From positions 360,867 to 424,866 of the forward strand of contig VXAA01003326.1 of assembly GCA_013399115.1 (NCBI GenBank): 64,000 bases of DNA, in the 5' to 3' direction. The notes beneath the pieces are model-generated. The model saw only the letters and a program-made list of their open reading frames with translations, was not told the origin of the DNA and ran no database searches. The position numbers and the translations under genes are program-made. Position 1 is the first letter of the stretch; every line of letters starts with the position of its first letter. This DNA is from Anseranas semipalmata (lineage: Eukaryota; Chordata; Aves; Anseriformes; Anseranatidae). Of the stretch, positions 35,897 to 46,165 are shown in pieces.

Positions 35897-36289
35897 ATCC
35901 CAGCTAGCAAAACTGCAGGTGTTCTTTTTCGTTTAAAAATGTGCTGAGCTTCCCTCATTCAGCCTGTATATCCTTTATGCTGATGCCTTGGGCAGGCCAT
36001 ATCTGCATTTCTGAGGGGGCATTGAATACAGGGAGACAGGAGAGCAAGAAAGAGGAAAAAATGGACAACTCGATGTATTCTGGGTTTTCAACAAGCCACA
36101 GCTCCAAAGCTCTCCTTGTAATAGGCACATTCTTTTTTTTTTTTTTCTTTTTTTTCCAATTGCAAGACAGCACTGAAAAAGGCAAGTATGCGATCAGAAA
36201 ATCCCAAGCACATAATGATGGGATCGAGGAGAGGTTAGGTTTAACTGATAACACTTATTTTAAAGCAAACTATTTGATGCTATAAGTGC
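35897..36289. other. Unassigned noncoding sequence
   Basis: A T-rich run lies at 36131-36157. The open frame that crosses it (35941-36285) gains a run of phenylalanines from that tract and has no recognisable content. Confidence 0.55.
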
Positions 36290-36390
36290 CTGGGGTTCAA
36301 GTTTCTCTGCAAGCAGCATATGCGACCATATGGCTAGTTACATGTCCTTGGGCTGCTCACTTGTGTCACTCTGTCATTCTTGGCATTTGG
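36290..36390 (+). mobile_element. MIR-type SINE, tRNA-related part and core
   Basis: GTGCCTGGGGTTCAAGT, TATGGCTAGTTACATG, TCCTTGGGCTGCTCACTT and CACTCTGTCATTC line up with MIR CTGCCTGGGTTCAAAT, ACTAGCTGTGTGA, CCTTGGGCAAGTCACTT and CCTCTCTGTGCC. The GGTTCAA word is the B-box of the tRNA-derived head. Confidence 0.5.
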
Positions 36391-36550
36391 ACTTTTTATA
36401 TTTTTTATACATATATGTGTACATGCATCCCAAGATAACTGAGGGAGCACTCCTCTGCATACACTAGTGAGTTTCCTTTAACTTTCTTTGCATGAACCTG
36501 TGGGACTCAATGCTAAATGATACCATGGGATCAGGAGGACTTTACGGGGA

Positions 36551-36649
36551 GAAAGGAAAGGAAAGGAAAGGAAAGGAAAGGAAAGGAAAGGAAAGGAAAG
36601 GAAAGGAAAGGAAAGGAAAGGAAAGGAAAGGAAAGGAAAGGAAAGGAAA
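36551..36649. repeat. (GAAAG)n pure microsatellite
   Basis: About 20 uninterrupted units of GAAAG (equivalently GGAAA). All purine on this strand, and the unit reads the same in both directions, so the tract is a mirror repeat able in principle to form triplex DNA. Purity suggests recent expansion. Lysine/glutamate/glycine-rich frames across it are artefacts. Confidence 0.97.
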
Positions 36650-37663
36650 AAAGGATATTTACAGAGAAGGGAAAGTCTGTGAGAGTTGTAAACACGCAGC
36701 TTGGAAACTATGGTCTAAAGATCTCTGAGAAATAAAGTAATGACTGGGTTTCCTAGGCTGAATCAGATACTAGCTGCTGTAAGAAACAGGGTCAAATGGA
36801 TCAAAATCTGCTATGGCAATTTCTATTCTCTGTACTGCAGAGTTCTTTTAGCTGAGGCAGTAACACTTTTTTTTTTTTTTCCATTTCCTCTCTGCAGCTA
36901 CTATCCATAATAATGTGTTACCATACTTCATAAGACCACCAGTGAGTGCTAGCACAGCCCATTCCCATTTATTCCCATTAGTGTCATTGCCACTGTTAGA
37001 AGATCAACCCTTTTGCAAACTGCTGCTTTGAGTCTTCCTTGTGGCTTTCAAGCCTGGATTGGGGATGCTCTGGAAGACAGAAACTACTGATTTTCCTGAT
37101 GGAGGAATGTTAAGTGAGACTTAGAAGCACATAAAATAAAAGCTGTGAAGTCATGTCATCAGTTTCTTTTCCCATTCAGGATTATTTATCATAAAGGCCA
37201 TTTTTTTTTTTCCCCCATACTCATGAGTCTTATACAATGATGGTTGTACTGCATCCACTGGGACACTTCACTTCACTTAGCCTGACCTGCTCCTTTTGGA
37301 GGTTTCAGATCAAAGTTTTAAAACAACTTTGTTTCTGGCTTTCAGAACTCCCAAATATTCAACTACATCAAATGAAGTTAGTGAGAGATGCTCCAGGACT
37401 TCAAAGGTCTGATCCTAAACATGATTAGAAAAAGCAAAAGCCAGTTGTGAAATGTTAACCTTTTCCTGAAATGTTATTTTTATTTACATATTGTAACCAA
37501 AAGATCTCAGATAAGCTAGAATAATCCAAGCTTATGAAATATTGAAGCCACAAAGGGAAAAATATCATAAGAGCAACCAATTCCAAGAAGTAATTAATAC
37601 CACCAGAAGAGTCTGCTGGGCCAGAAGGAACAAGAGAAAGTAGATTCAGGAAAAAAAAAAAAA
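36650..37663. other. Unassigned noncoding sequence
   Basis: T-tracts at 36868-36880 and 37200-37211, and an A13 run at 37651-37663 entering the gap. No gene or repeat family is recognised. Confidence 0.55.
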
Positions 37664-37757
37664 NNNNNNNNNNNNNNNNNNNNNNNNNNNNNNNNNNNNN
37701 NNNNNNNNNNNNNNNNNNNNNNNNNNNNNNNNNNNNNNNNNNNNNNNNNNNNNNNNN
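37664..37757. other. Assembly gap of 94 Ns
   Basis: A run of 94 Ns flanked by an A13 run on the left and an A9 run on the right. The gap sits inside a poly-A or A-rich repeat that the assembler could not cross. Frames translated across it are meaningless. Confidence 0.99.
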
Positions 37758-39069
37758 AAAAAAAAACCAACTTTGGAAATACAGAAGGTAGAAAAAGCTG
37801 CAGCAAGAGAGGAGTAGGAAAATGGCATTGTGTCTGGAGCTTTGCCATTCTCTGTCACTTTATAACAGATCTCTAGGTAAGGAGAAGACAGGTGTTCCAG
37901 GCGTCCCCCACACAGAGGTGGATCCCACACCACTGACAGAGGACACAGACCTCTCTCTGCCTGGATCAAGGGTGTGGGGGGAAACCAGGGACACAGCAGG
38001 GACCTAGTCATGTTCTTGTCTTTCCTTTGTTTCTGGAACACTCCTACCCTTGACTTGAGGGTGACTTAACTGAATCATCTTGCTAGCTCTAGTGGGATCC
38101 CTCTGCTTCTCTGCAGCCTGTCAGTCGGGCAGTGCTTTGGACACTTATTGGCAGCTAAATCAAGAACTTGTTTCACCCATATCTCTGCTCAGCTAGAGGA
38201 ATGCAAAGACTGCCTGAGGGCTGTATTTCAAAAGGTGAATTCAAATGCACTGCTGTCCAGTTACAGTTTCAGTGTGCAGCTTGAAACTGGGGAGAGTTGA
38301 AAGCCACCGCTGGGTAGGGGCAAGGTGATACGGGCTGACTGTCACGGGACAAGCCCCACAGCTTGGTCATTGCATTGTTTCACTGAAAATATCCAAAGGC
38401 ATGTGCAGAAAATTAGGTGACTGATTATTATTTCTTGTTCTGTTGCTGATGCAGTATCATGACTTTGCACAAGGGAGCTAAAACTCAGTCTTACACCACC
38501 TATCTGGAAATTAGGGGAAAAAAAGCAAAAAACAGCTGCAAATCTATGCCAATGAAATATCCTACATAAGAACAAAGATCATTTACTGTTGATATTATAA
38601 CACTAAATTGAAGCATTCCATGGAAGATAGGTGCATAATTGATAGCAATAACCTTCACAGCAAACTACAGACATGTTTCAAGCTAAGCAACTGGTCTATA
38701 GTTATTGATGACATGTTATTGAATTATTTATCACAGCCTGAATGAAGGAAATGATATTTGCTGTTCAAAACTACAGTGATACAGCAACAATGGAAATTCT
38801 TAGAGGAGAAATGTTAGGTTTCAAACACAGAAAGGGTGTTGAAGGATGAGGACGCATTGTACATAATTTGAGATGTGGGGGGAGGCTACCAATTAGGCAA
38901 ATTATTAAACCTTGTAATTTAAAAAGAGAGAGAGAAAGAGAGGGATAGAGGAGAAAATACGTACATTAGCAAACCCTTACGACAGATGGCAAAGTGTCCT
39001 CAGATCCTCTGGTGGTAAAATATATATATATGTATATATTTACATATAAACTTTCAAAGAATATTTTAT
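37758..39069. other. Unassigned noncoding sequence
   Basis: A GA-rich run at about 38926-38945 and a TA run at 39020-39039. No gene or repeat family is recognised. Confidence 0.55.
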
Positions 39070-39600
39070 ATGAGGATATCACCTAGAATATACTTACTCT
39101 GAGGATGCAGAGAGCTATCTAGGAGACAATCAACTAAATTATTTAACACAGGATGACAGGAAAGAATTAAAGAAAGAAATTTTCCTCTCTAAAAGTTAAA
39201 GCAACAATCCACTCTGTATCCAATGTTAAAGCTCAGGGTCCAGATGGTTGCCCAATAGAATTTTTAGCAAACATTTGGAGAGATAATAAGGCCTGTAACA
39301 GTAGATAATTACTCACTTCTATATGGCTCAGTGCCCCCCTCATCTACATTTGTTTCTATAGCAGGTTTTTTTTTTGCCAAAAAAAAAAAAAAAGGGAAAA
39401 AAAAAGAAACAGACCCTCAGGTTTTTATCTGTTGTTGTTCTCCCTCCTCCTTCCCCCTAATTTGTAATATCATGTCTGTTTTCTCAATGCAGATGTCAAA
39501 ATCCAAGTGTCTGCCATCTTGCAATCCACGGTCCAATCTTGACAACTTCTAAAAAGGTGAGTTTACATTGAATATTGTGAAAATTGGTATTTTTGTTGGT
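39070..39600 (+). mobile_element. L1-clade LINE ORF2 fragment, linker to RT start, dead
   Basis: Translated pieces in three successive frames follow the order of an L1-type ORF2 between the endonuclease and reverse-transcriptase core. From about 39086, EYTYSEDAE fits the LYSSE motif. LTQDDRKELKKEI (39143-39181) fits LTEEDREELEKPI. After a frameshift comes ATIHSVSNVKAQGPDG, then CPIEF (GPDG at 39237-39248), matching KAPGPDGFPIEF. After a second frameshift, VPPSSTFVSIAG (39331) fits LPPSxxxAxIxLI. LPSCNPRSNLDNF, stop, KGE (39511-39561) fits LPSLIHPDQTGFIKGR. The Lys-rich middle may partly be an expanded A-tract. The GPDG and PPS words, their order and the end motif together point to L1 rather than CR1 or L2. 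Confidence 0.65.
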
Positions 39601-40357
39601 TAAAAATAAACTAAAATTAATCATAGAGCATGGCTTCAGATTTTTAGTTTCCAACTCATTGAGTCCATGAGAATAAATAGAATCTGTACCACAAGGACGA
39701 GAGAAGCTGGTGGTCTAATTCCTCACAGTTAGCAGTGGGAATGTTACTAGCTTTTAGACACATTTTGCAATATGGTGACACTTCAACAGAAAAAGAAAGG
39801 GAAAGGCTAGACCAAAGGACTCAGTATCAGAAATTATCTCTGCTCCTTTCAGCAGTTAATGGGGAAAAAAAATCTGAAGTCTGTTGTTCTGAACCCTCAG
39901 GTGTAAAATCCCCAGCAGGGTTATCAAAGTCCCTCCGTGGTTGTAGCTACAGTCTATTTCTTGGTCTGTAAAGGCACTAATGTGAAATATATGTGCTATG
40001 AACCAAAACTAGTGTTACCATCAGGAAACTGAAGTGTAAAACAGACATTGTTATACTAAGTTAATGAAGCTGTGACAATGTCCTAGATCTTACTGTTTAT
40101 TTTGAATTTTTTTTTCCCTTCAAAATCAGATGTGCATGTATAAAGTGTGAAGATGCGGGTGTCTTTGTGAAGGTCATCAGAAAGAAACCAAATCTTCAGA
40201 TGCTGATGCCTTTCTTTTATCCTTAATTGCATACTGCTCATCTGAACAGCCAATAGGTAACAAACTTTAGTTTTAACATATTTTAGGTAGCAAACATAGG
40301 TGGATGAACAGATTGGAGATCTGCTTTCCTTGTGCTTAGATTGAACTGAGCCCCAGG
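39601..40357. other. Unassigned noncoding sequence
   Basis: May hold further L1 sequence that I cannot follow. No other gene or repeat is recognised. Confidence 0.45.
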
Positions 40358-40444
40358 CTCAGATTCTCGGCTGGTGTAAACTGGCACTGCTTCAATTAAA
40401 CCAATGGTGCGGCACCAATTTGCAGCAGCTGATGGCCTGACCCC
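40358..40444. mobile_element. Palindromic MITE-like element, family 2
   Basis: The left arm TCTCGGCTGGTGTAAACTGG pairs imperfectly with the right arm CCAATTTGCAGCAGCTGATG, about 17 of 22 positions by eye. The centre includes CTTCAATTAAACCAATGG. The full unit corresponds to a common sauropsid hairpin repeat, with arms of CAGCTGGTGTAAATTGGC type and a centre of CCATTGACTTCAATGG, ending in a CTGACCCC-like edge. Probably a non-autonomous DNA transposon relic; the family name is not recalled. Confidence 0.6.
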
Positions 40445-41591
40445 TTCATTCTCTCACCCTCTCAGCTGCTAAGGAGCGAGAGGGACATTAGTCCAGTTGT
40501 TAGTGAATCATCTGGACAAGACAGTTGGAAGAGAATATTGCATAAATAGATAAAATGAGAACTAGCAAAACTGGAGGAGAGAGGGAAAGAAAACATCAGA
40601 TCCAAAAGAAAACTAAAAACATAAAGAATTCTGATTTACCAATATGATTAACACACACACACACACAAAGAGTTAAAACAGCAATGTTCTGATGTTCTGA
40701 AGAATTAAATTTTGGTTGAATTGGCGACTGCTGTGGAAGGCTTTAACTTCAGTAATAACTGAAGGATAACTTCAGTAGCCAAAATAGCCTCTGGATCTTT
40801 TAATCCAAAGCCCAAGTCCAACTTCCATGTCTTTTTGCTGGCTGTCTCCACCCTGGGTGGGATCTGAAGCAAGGTCTTGTGCTGAGCCTTCCTCCCATCT
40901 CCTGCTCCATCAGGCCAGGCTCTGCGGAGCCACCACCCTTCCCATTCATATCTAGCCCAGCAAACTTATGTGACATCTGTTATACAGAGATTTCTCCAGG
41001 CCTTCAGCACCCAGGTAGTGAGTCTGACTGACTTTTTCTTCAGACTATCTTTATGATATGGCCTTTCACATCTGTCTGTGAAGAAAAACTCTCACCTCTG
41101 CTCTCACCGCCTTGTATCTCAATTTCTGTAACATCCCTTTTATCTGGGTGAGAAAGCTGCAGACAACAAATTCCTTGACTGACAGCCTGGGCTTGTCTCT
41201 CTCCTTCCTTCATCTCTTCACCCACTCCCTGTTGTCTCTCACATCAAGTACAAAAGACTTAGCTCAGGATTGCTTCAGTACATAACTTCTCACTTGCTGT
41301 CAAGAGGTTAATTCTGACCTCCAGTTGGCTTATGGTGTTAACCTACATCATCAGCTTGTGAAATTTTCAATCACTTTGTACTTTCTACTGTACTTATCCT
41401 CATGGGGTTTCATTGGCCTTTCCTATAAAAAACTGCATCTTTGCAGTCTCTTTCAAATTCCTGATTAAAGCTCTTACTTATCATAACACCTTTACAAAAA
41501 GCCTGTCAATACATTAGCAACAGCAGTAACTGGTAGTATTTTGTTATTGTATTTCTTAAGGTCTGTTTAGGTTTAGCCTTTCTCTTGCCCA
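40445..41591. other. Unassigned noncoding sequence
   Basis: (AC)9 at 40650-40668, and a perfect 7 bp stem with a 4 base loop (CTTCAGT-AATA-ACTGAAG) at 40747-40764. No gene or repeat family is recognised. Confidence 0.55.
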
Positions 41592-41710
41592 ATATTTTGC
41601 AAGCAGGGACCATTTTTTGTTGTTGTTCTGCCCTTGTAAAGTACCTGCCACCATAGGGCTCTTATGTAATTAAGGTGTCCAAGTCTGTCAGTAAAAGAAA
41701 TAATAAACAA
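41592..41710 (+). mobile_element. L2-like LINE 3' end
   Basis: GCAAGCAGGGACCATTTTTTG, TTGTTCTG, CTTGTAAAGTACCTGCCACCATAGGGCTC, TTAAGGTG and a final AAATAATAAAC match the family order GGGGCAGGGACCGTCTTTTTG, TTCTGTG, TTTGTACAGCACCTAGCACAATGGGGCC, AGGTGCTAC and AAATAATAA. Good block order over about 115 bases. Confidence 0.6.
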
Positions 41711-41833
41711 CTTCTGAGGACTGCAAATATCTTCCCCTTCCAGCAATATTGGGGTAAACTTGATATAACATTCACAGATGTGAACACTCTATCTGATCAC
41801 TGAAATTATGAGGCTATATAGCTATAAATATAT

Positions 41834-41905
41834 GAGGATATAGTTATAAATATTCATTTTTTTCACTGTTTTCTAATATTTGTTGAATATTAGAGCATCA
41901 AAAAT
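41834..41905 (+). repeat. 72 bp direct duplication, copy 1
   Basis: Matches 42062-42133 at 61 of 72 positions without gaps by hand count. Both start GAGGATATAG, share TATTTGTTGAATAT and end ATCAAAAAT. The start also resembles the sequence just upstream (GAGGCTATATAGC), suggesting an older short tandem. Not assigned to a known family. Confidence 0.85.
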
Positions 41906-42061
41906 GGAGGTAAAACAAGGTATTGAATCCAAACAAACATAAATCACTGACTGCGATGTTGCATGATTGATGTTATTGTTTGGATATCTTTGATTAGTGG
42001 GTAAACTGGGGGAACCTTAGAGTTTCAGTCCTGCAACTCAGAACCAGGGCACATTCATCTG

Positions 42062-42133
42062 GAGGATATAGCTATAAATATTCAATTCATTCACCATTTT
42101 CCTATATTTGTTGAATATCGGAGTATCAAAAAT
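42062..42133 (+). repeat. 72 bp direct duplication, copy 2
   Basis: Second copy of the segment at 41834-41905, starting 228 bases downstream in the same orientation. All 11 differences are substitutions, no indels. Confidence 0.85.
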
Positions 42134-44156
42134 TACAACATACAAAATAATTTTTCCATGTTGATTGTAACACAGAATTTTTTATCATATTGCGAAAAGT
42201 GAAGAATTACACTCATTAACTGAATACTGCATCTAGATCAATCCAAATTCAGCCTATGTATAAATAAGAACAGGATCCATTGCCCTTTGTAGGAATTTCA
42301 CTAGCTTAGACCTGCAGTTAAACCATGAACGATGTAGAAAAATGATGAGGGTATTGTTATCTGACTGACTGCTGAGTCAAACCCCAGCATAGTGCCAGAT
42401 GACACTTTGACATGGGAATTAAGATCTTTGGTATTAGACGCAGCCTTGAGAACTTGATTTTAGTTAATAGCATTTTTCTCAAAAGAATTTGAGGCATCAG
42501 CCCTTGTGATTTGACCCATTCACAAGATATTCTTTCTGAGGTGTTATGTAGGTGGCATCACCATAAACTCTGTTTTGGTTGCATACTGGCTTTATACTTC
42601 TGCTGATACTGCACCATAATTGCTGGGGAAAAGAATCATCCAGCACCATCATCTTTTAGGACTGACGGTTGGTGGTGCTCACTCCACACTGGAGATGATT
42701 TACCCAATTTCCCAGCACATCCAAAGGCAGGATAGGTTAGCAGCAGAATGCACAGGCAGGGCTGGGAACACTGGTCAGTCTGCTTTTCCAAAGAAAGTCT
42801 AGATCCAATTTTTCATTCTCAGCATAAGGTATATCCTGCTTTCCATTTCTCAAAACACAGAACTGGAAACTTCTTCATTTTCACGGGGGCAAAAGGAGAA
42901 TGACTGAAAGGAATCCCAGCACATTTATGAGTGTCTTCTGACCCACACCAAGAACATGCTTATGGCCCCATCTGGTATGTCAGAAACTCATCCCACTGAA
43001 AAGATGCCATACCTCTTTGTGTTCCTTTAAAACAAATACCTGGTCACACAAATGAACCCTCAGAGTTGCCAGCCCAGTGATAATACACGTTCTTGTGAAA
43101 TGATGGAGTGTTTGTGTTACCTCCAAAGGCATTGCCTTGTTCCTCTCCAGCTACATTAGGGCTACTTCTTGAGTGAGTTGCAGTGAGTGTCGCCTATACT
43201 ATTATGCAGAGGTTATATATACACATGTCCATGTATATATATTAAAGTTATTGTTATTTCTACATTACCATACTGAACAGTTACTCTTCGGGTATATTTT
43301 CCCCTTCTTCTTCTTTAACTGCAGAGATTTTTTAGTGTATATGACACACAATTTGGCAGAAGTCAAAGCAGGACAGCATTGTTGAGGCAAAGTGATAGCA
43401 GTATGTGCTGAGCCTAAGGCTACAGCTAGAAAGCAGCTGTCAGTGGACGAGTAATAGATACTATTGGAAGACAGAAAGCCCACACAGTTACAAGAAGTGG
43501 CACATTTCTCGCATATAGTAACAAATAAAAATGGCCAGAAACTGTGAAGCTTAGTTCCCTTACCCCCTGGCTTTTAATTCACAGATTTCATCCAGTTTTT
43601 TTCCAAACCCTAATTGCTTCTTATTAGTAAAATTGAATCTATAACTGTCTAAGCAACATTTCTTTAGGCTACTAACTACACCTTTAGCTTTCTACATGAA
43701 AATGAGAAGCAGGTTTGGATGGCATCTTCTTATTCAAGGTCAAGTTTTGTGCCAATGCTGAACTTTTTGAAGTGAGAAAGAGTTCTCGCTCCTCACTCTG
43801 TCATTAGTTTTCTTAATCTCTCTCATTCATGGCTTCTACCTGGAGCTGAAGCAAAGTAACCCAGACAGCAATGAATTCTCATTTCATTTCTATGCCAAGT
43901 TGATGGAGAGAGTGAAGGGATGTCAATCTAACCCTCTGAATTTCACCTCCCACAAATGTTACAGTGCTGCACATTTTCATGTTGATCTACCAGGTGGAAA
44001 GGTAGAAGGACTATCTAGTGAGCAATCTTTGCTCTGTGAGGGGGACATTAGCATTTCTAATCCTGAAAAGTATCACACACTGACCAACACTGGGTGTTTA
44101 CAGAGAGGCAGACAGTCAATTTAACCAAGCCAGTTATTTAGTTCGATAAATATCTT
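42134..44156. other. Unassigned noncoding sequence
   Basis: Two kilobases with no recognised gene, repeat family or long simple sequence. A TATATA-type patch lies at about 43214-43242. Confidence 0.55.
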
Positions 44157-44204
44157 CCTGACCTCAGCTGGAGATAAGCTTATGCCCTGAAGTATGGCTC
44201 TTGT
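44157..44204. repeat. Unassigned dispersed repeat, copy B
   Basis: CCTGACC, CTTATGCCCTGAAGTAT and GGCTCTTGTCTCATC align with 35832-35896, where the same words occur in the same order. The central word matches at 15 of 16 positions. Confidence 0.45.
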
Positions 44205-45479
44205 CTCATCATTACAGGAAAGATAGGAACAGACAGTTTTAAAGCTATCAACTGTGTGTTCTGGTTATAGAGACGATGGGGCAGAGAAGCCCAGTGGCTG
44301 CACCCCGATGCTGTGTGCAGAAACAGCAGCTGGGCCAGCCTCATATCAATGTACCTGCAAATAACATGACAGAAGGCACAGCTGCCGATGGGTGGGAAGG
44401 AACATCATCTATTCTGTTTGGGTTTAGCTTAGTATAAATATGTTTCTAGAATCTCAGATCATTCAGCCACAGTCCACCTGCCAGAGAACAAATCACTTGG
44501 GATCACATTTGCCTTGAAATCTACAATAGGCCAATGTGATGCAACCTTTCTATCAGCCAGACCTTGTATCCTCTATACCTTTCTCTATTGCATTGGGTAT
44601 TCTAAATTGAGTAGTCTTTAAGACTGTTTACCAAGAATGGAAAGTGTAAATGGCTACATAATCTGATAGGCAGTAATAAATGAAGCTTGTTGTCTTTATA
44701 TGGTTGCACAGTGCTGCATCACAGTTCCCTACAATTTTCCTTTTGCAGTAGCTTTCAAGTGGAATGAGAATTTTCTCAATTATGAAATAATTTTATTGAC
44801 ATCCAGAGTCTCCTTTACTGTGAGATCCTTCTCTCATCAGTAACTATTTGTATGTACTTCTCTTTCCTCTGTGATGAAGAAGTTGTTTGATTACTTGAGT
44901 TTCAGCTTTAGGAGATCGATGCCTTTGCTCCCCACTTCTGAAAGCAGATAGGAGAACACTTCCTTGTGTATTGTATCTAGTGAGATGGGCATGAAAAATA
45001 AGCCTTGGGTTGCAGAAGGGCTCTCTATTAAAGCAGTTGTCATGAAATCTTAGTAAAGAGAAAAATGAAAACAGTTGCCTTGATCAGCAGATGCAAAATG
45101 ATAACTTTCTTGTGACAATGGAAAGCTATCTCATTTTTCCAGGCCTTATGAACTAGTGGGGAACCTCACATAAAGTCAACAGAAAAGTTGCATAGTTATT
45201 GCGGAGGGAAAAATGGGCATGTATTGCCTCATTGAACAGAGGTGATCACCCAGATGATATCAGTGAGGAAGGACAGCTTCCCTTTCATCTGCAGCTCAGA
45301 AGAAGGCACGTGCCCTGAAATATTTAATGTTTGCAATCACCATGGATGGAAATAAACGATACCTCTCATCTTTCTCTCTCTCCTGCCCCTAGCAATCTAG
45401 CAACTCTCATAACTGGCATATGCTATGGCTGAATGACCTGGCTTCATTCACAACTAAATCAGTACTAAAACAGTCAGGA
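44205..45479. other. Unassigned noncoding sequence
   Basis: No gene, repeat family or notable simple sequence is recognised. Confidence 0.5.
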
Positions 45480-46165
45480 TGATAGATAGCAGCTTATCAA
45501 TAATTGAAAAGAAAGGCTTAGAGATGTCCCATTATCTGAATAATTAATGCTGCACATGGGCTTTGTAATTCCTTAATAAAACTGACTGATTGATTTGCTT
45601 AATTAATTCCTTCTTTGACAGGCTTATTGCTTTCTTTCTTTCTTTGGAGACAGGGCTGGGCAAAAAAAAAAAAAAAANAGACTCAAAATTAGGAAGGAAA
45701 AGAAAAATTTAAAATCTTTCATAAACTTTAACCCTCAGCTGGAGAATAGAAGAGATGTTCAATAGTTAATTCAGCCTTACACCCCGTATTCCCGCCAGCC
45801 TCCTCCATCTCTTGTCAACCACAAAAATGGCTTCACAAATGGAAATATCGACAAGAGAAAAAACACTCAACAGATTTTTCCCACCTCCTTTGCATTTCAC
45901 CTCTGTTCATATCCCACTGCAACTGATCAAACATTATAATAAACCGTAAAGTGTCCCATGACCACACCAGTAGTAAACTTGGCTGAGCCTTAAACACTTT
46001 TGAATAAATCGATCTGAATGAGTTGTTTAAAGCCCACTTCAGTTTAACAGCAATAATTACTGGGAAAGTTGGTAGCTGCCACCACCGTGCTGCTCTGTCA
46101 TAAACAAAATGCTTCCTCGGGTTGGAAAGTTTACCTTAGGGAAAAAGTTTAAAAGATGGCTCGAA
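45480..46165. promoter_or_regulatory. Candidate conserved noncoding block, split by low complexity
   Basis: The left part (45480-45630) is dense in homeobox-type words: TATCAATAATTG, GAATAATTAATG, TTGATTTGC and TTAATTAATTCC. A TTTC run (45630-45646) and an A16 run with a single N at 45678 follow. The right part (45745-46165) is again free of homopolymers, with GCAATAATTACTGGG and ATGACCACACC (a RUNX-type word). Judged on texture only. Confidence 0.25.

Noticed and set aside
36492..36735. Frames rich in Lys-Glu-Arg-Gly repeats.
   Set aside because: Direct translation of the GAAAG microsatellite.
37594..38041. Open frames running through the N gap.
   Set aside because: They continue only because Ns cannot be stops.
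39493..39556. A 64-base stretch with a good polypyrimidine-AG before it and AAG/GTGAGT after it, starting with ATG and open for 19 codons.
   Set aside because: It falls in the L1 relic: its peptide and the KGE after the stop fit the LPSL-HPDQ-GFIKGR part of L1 reverse transcriptase, so the splice-like edges are probably coincidence.
40798..40840. AATCCAAAGCCCAAGTCC, similar to a reptile palindromic repeat arm (GATCCAAAGCCCATTGAAGTC).
   Set aside because: Only one arm is visible and the second arm could not be found.
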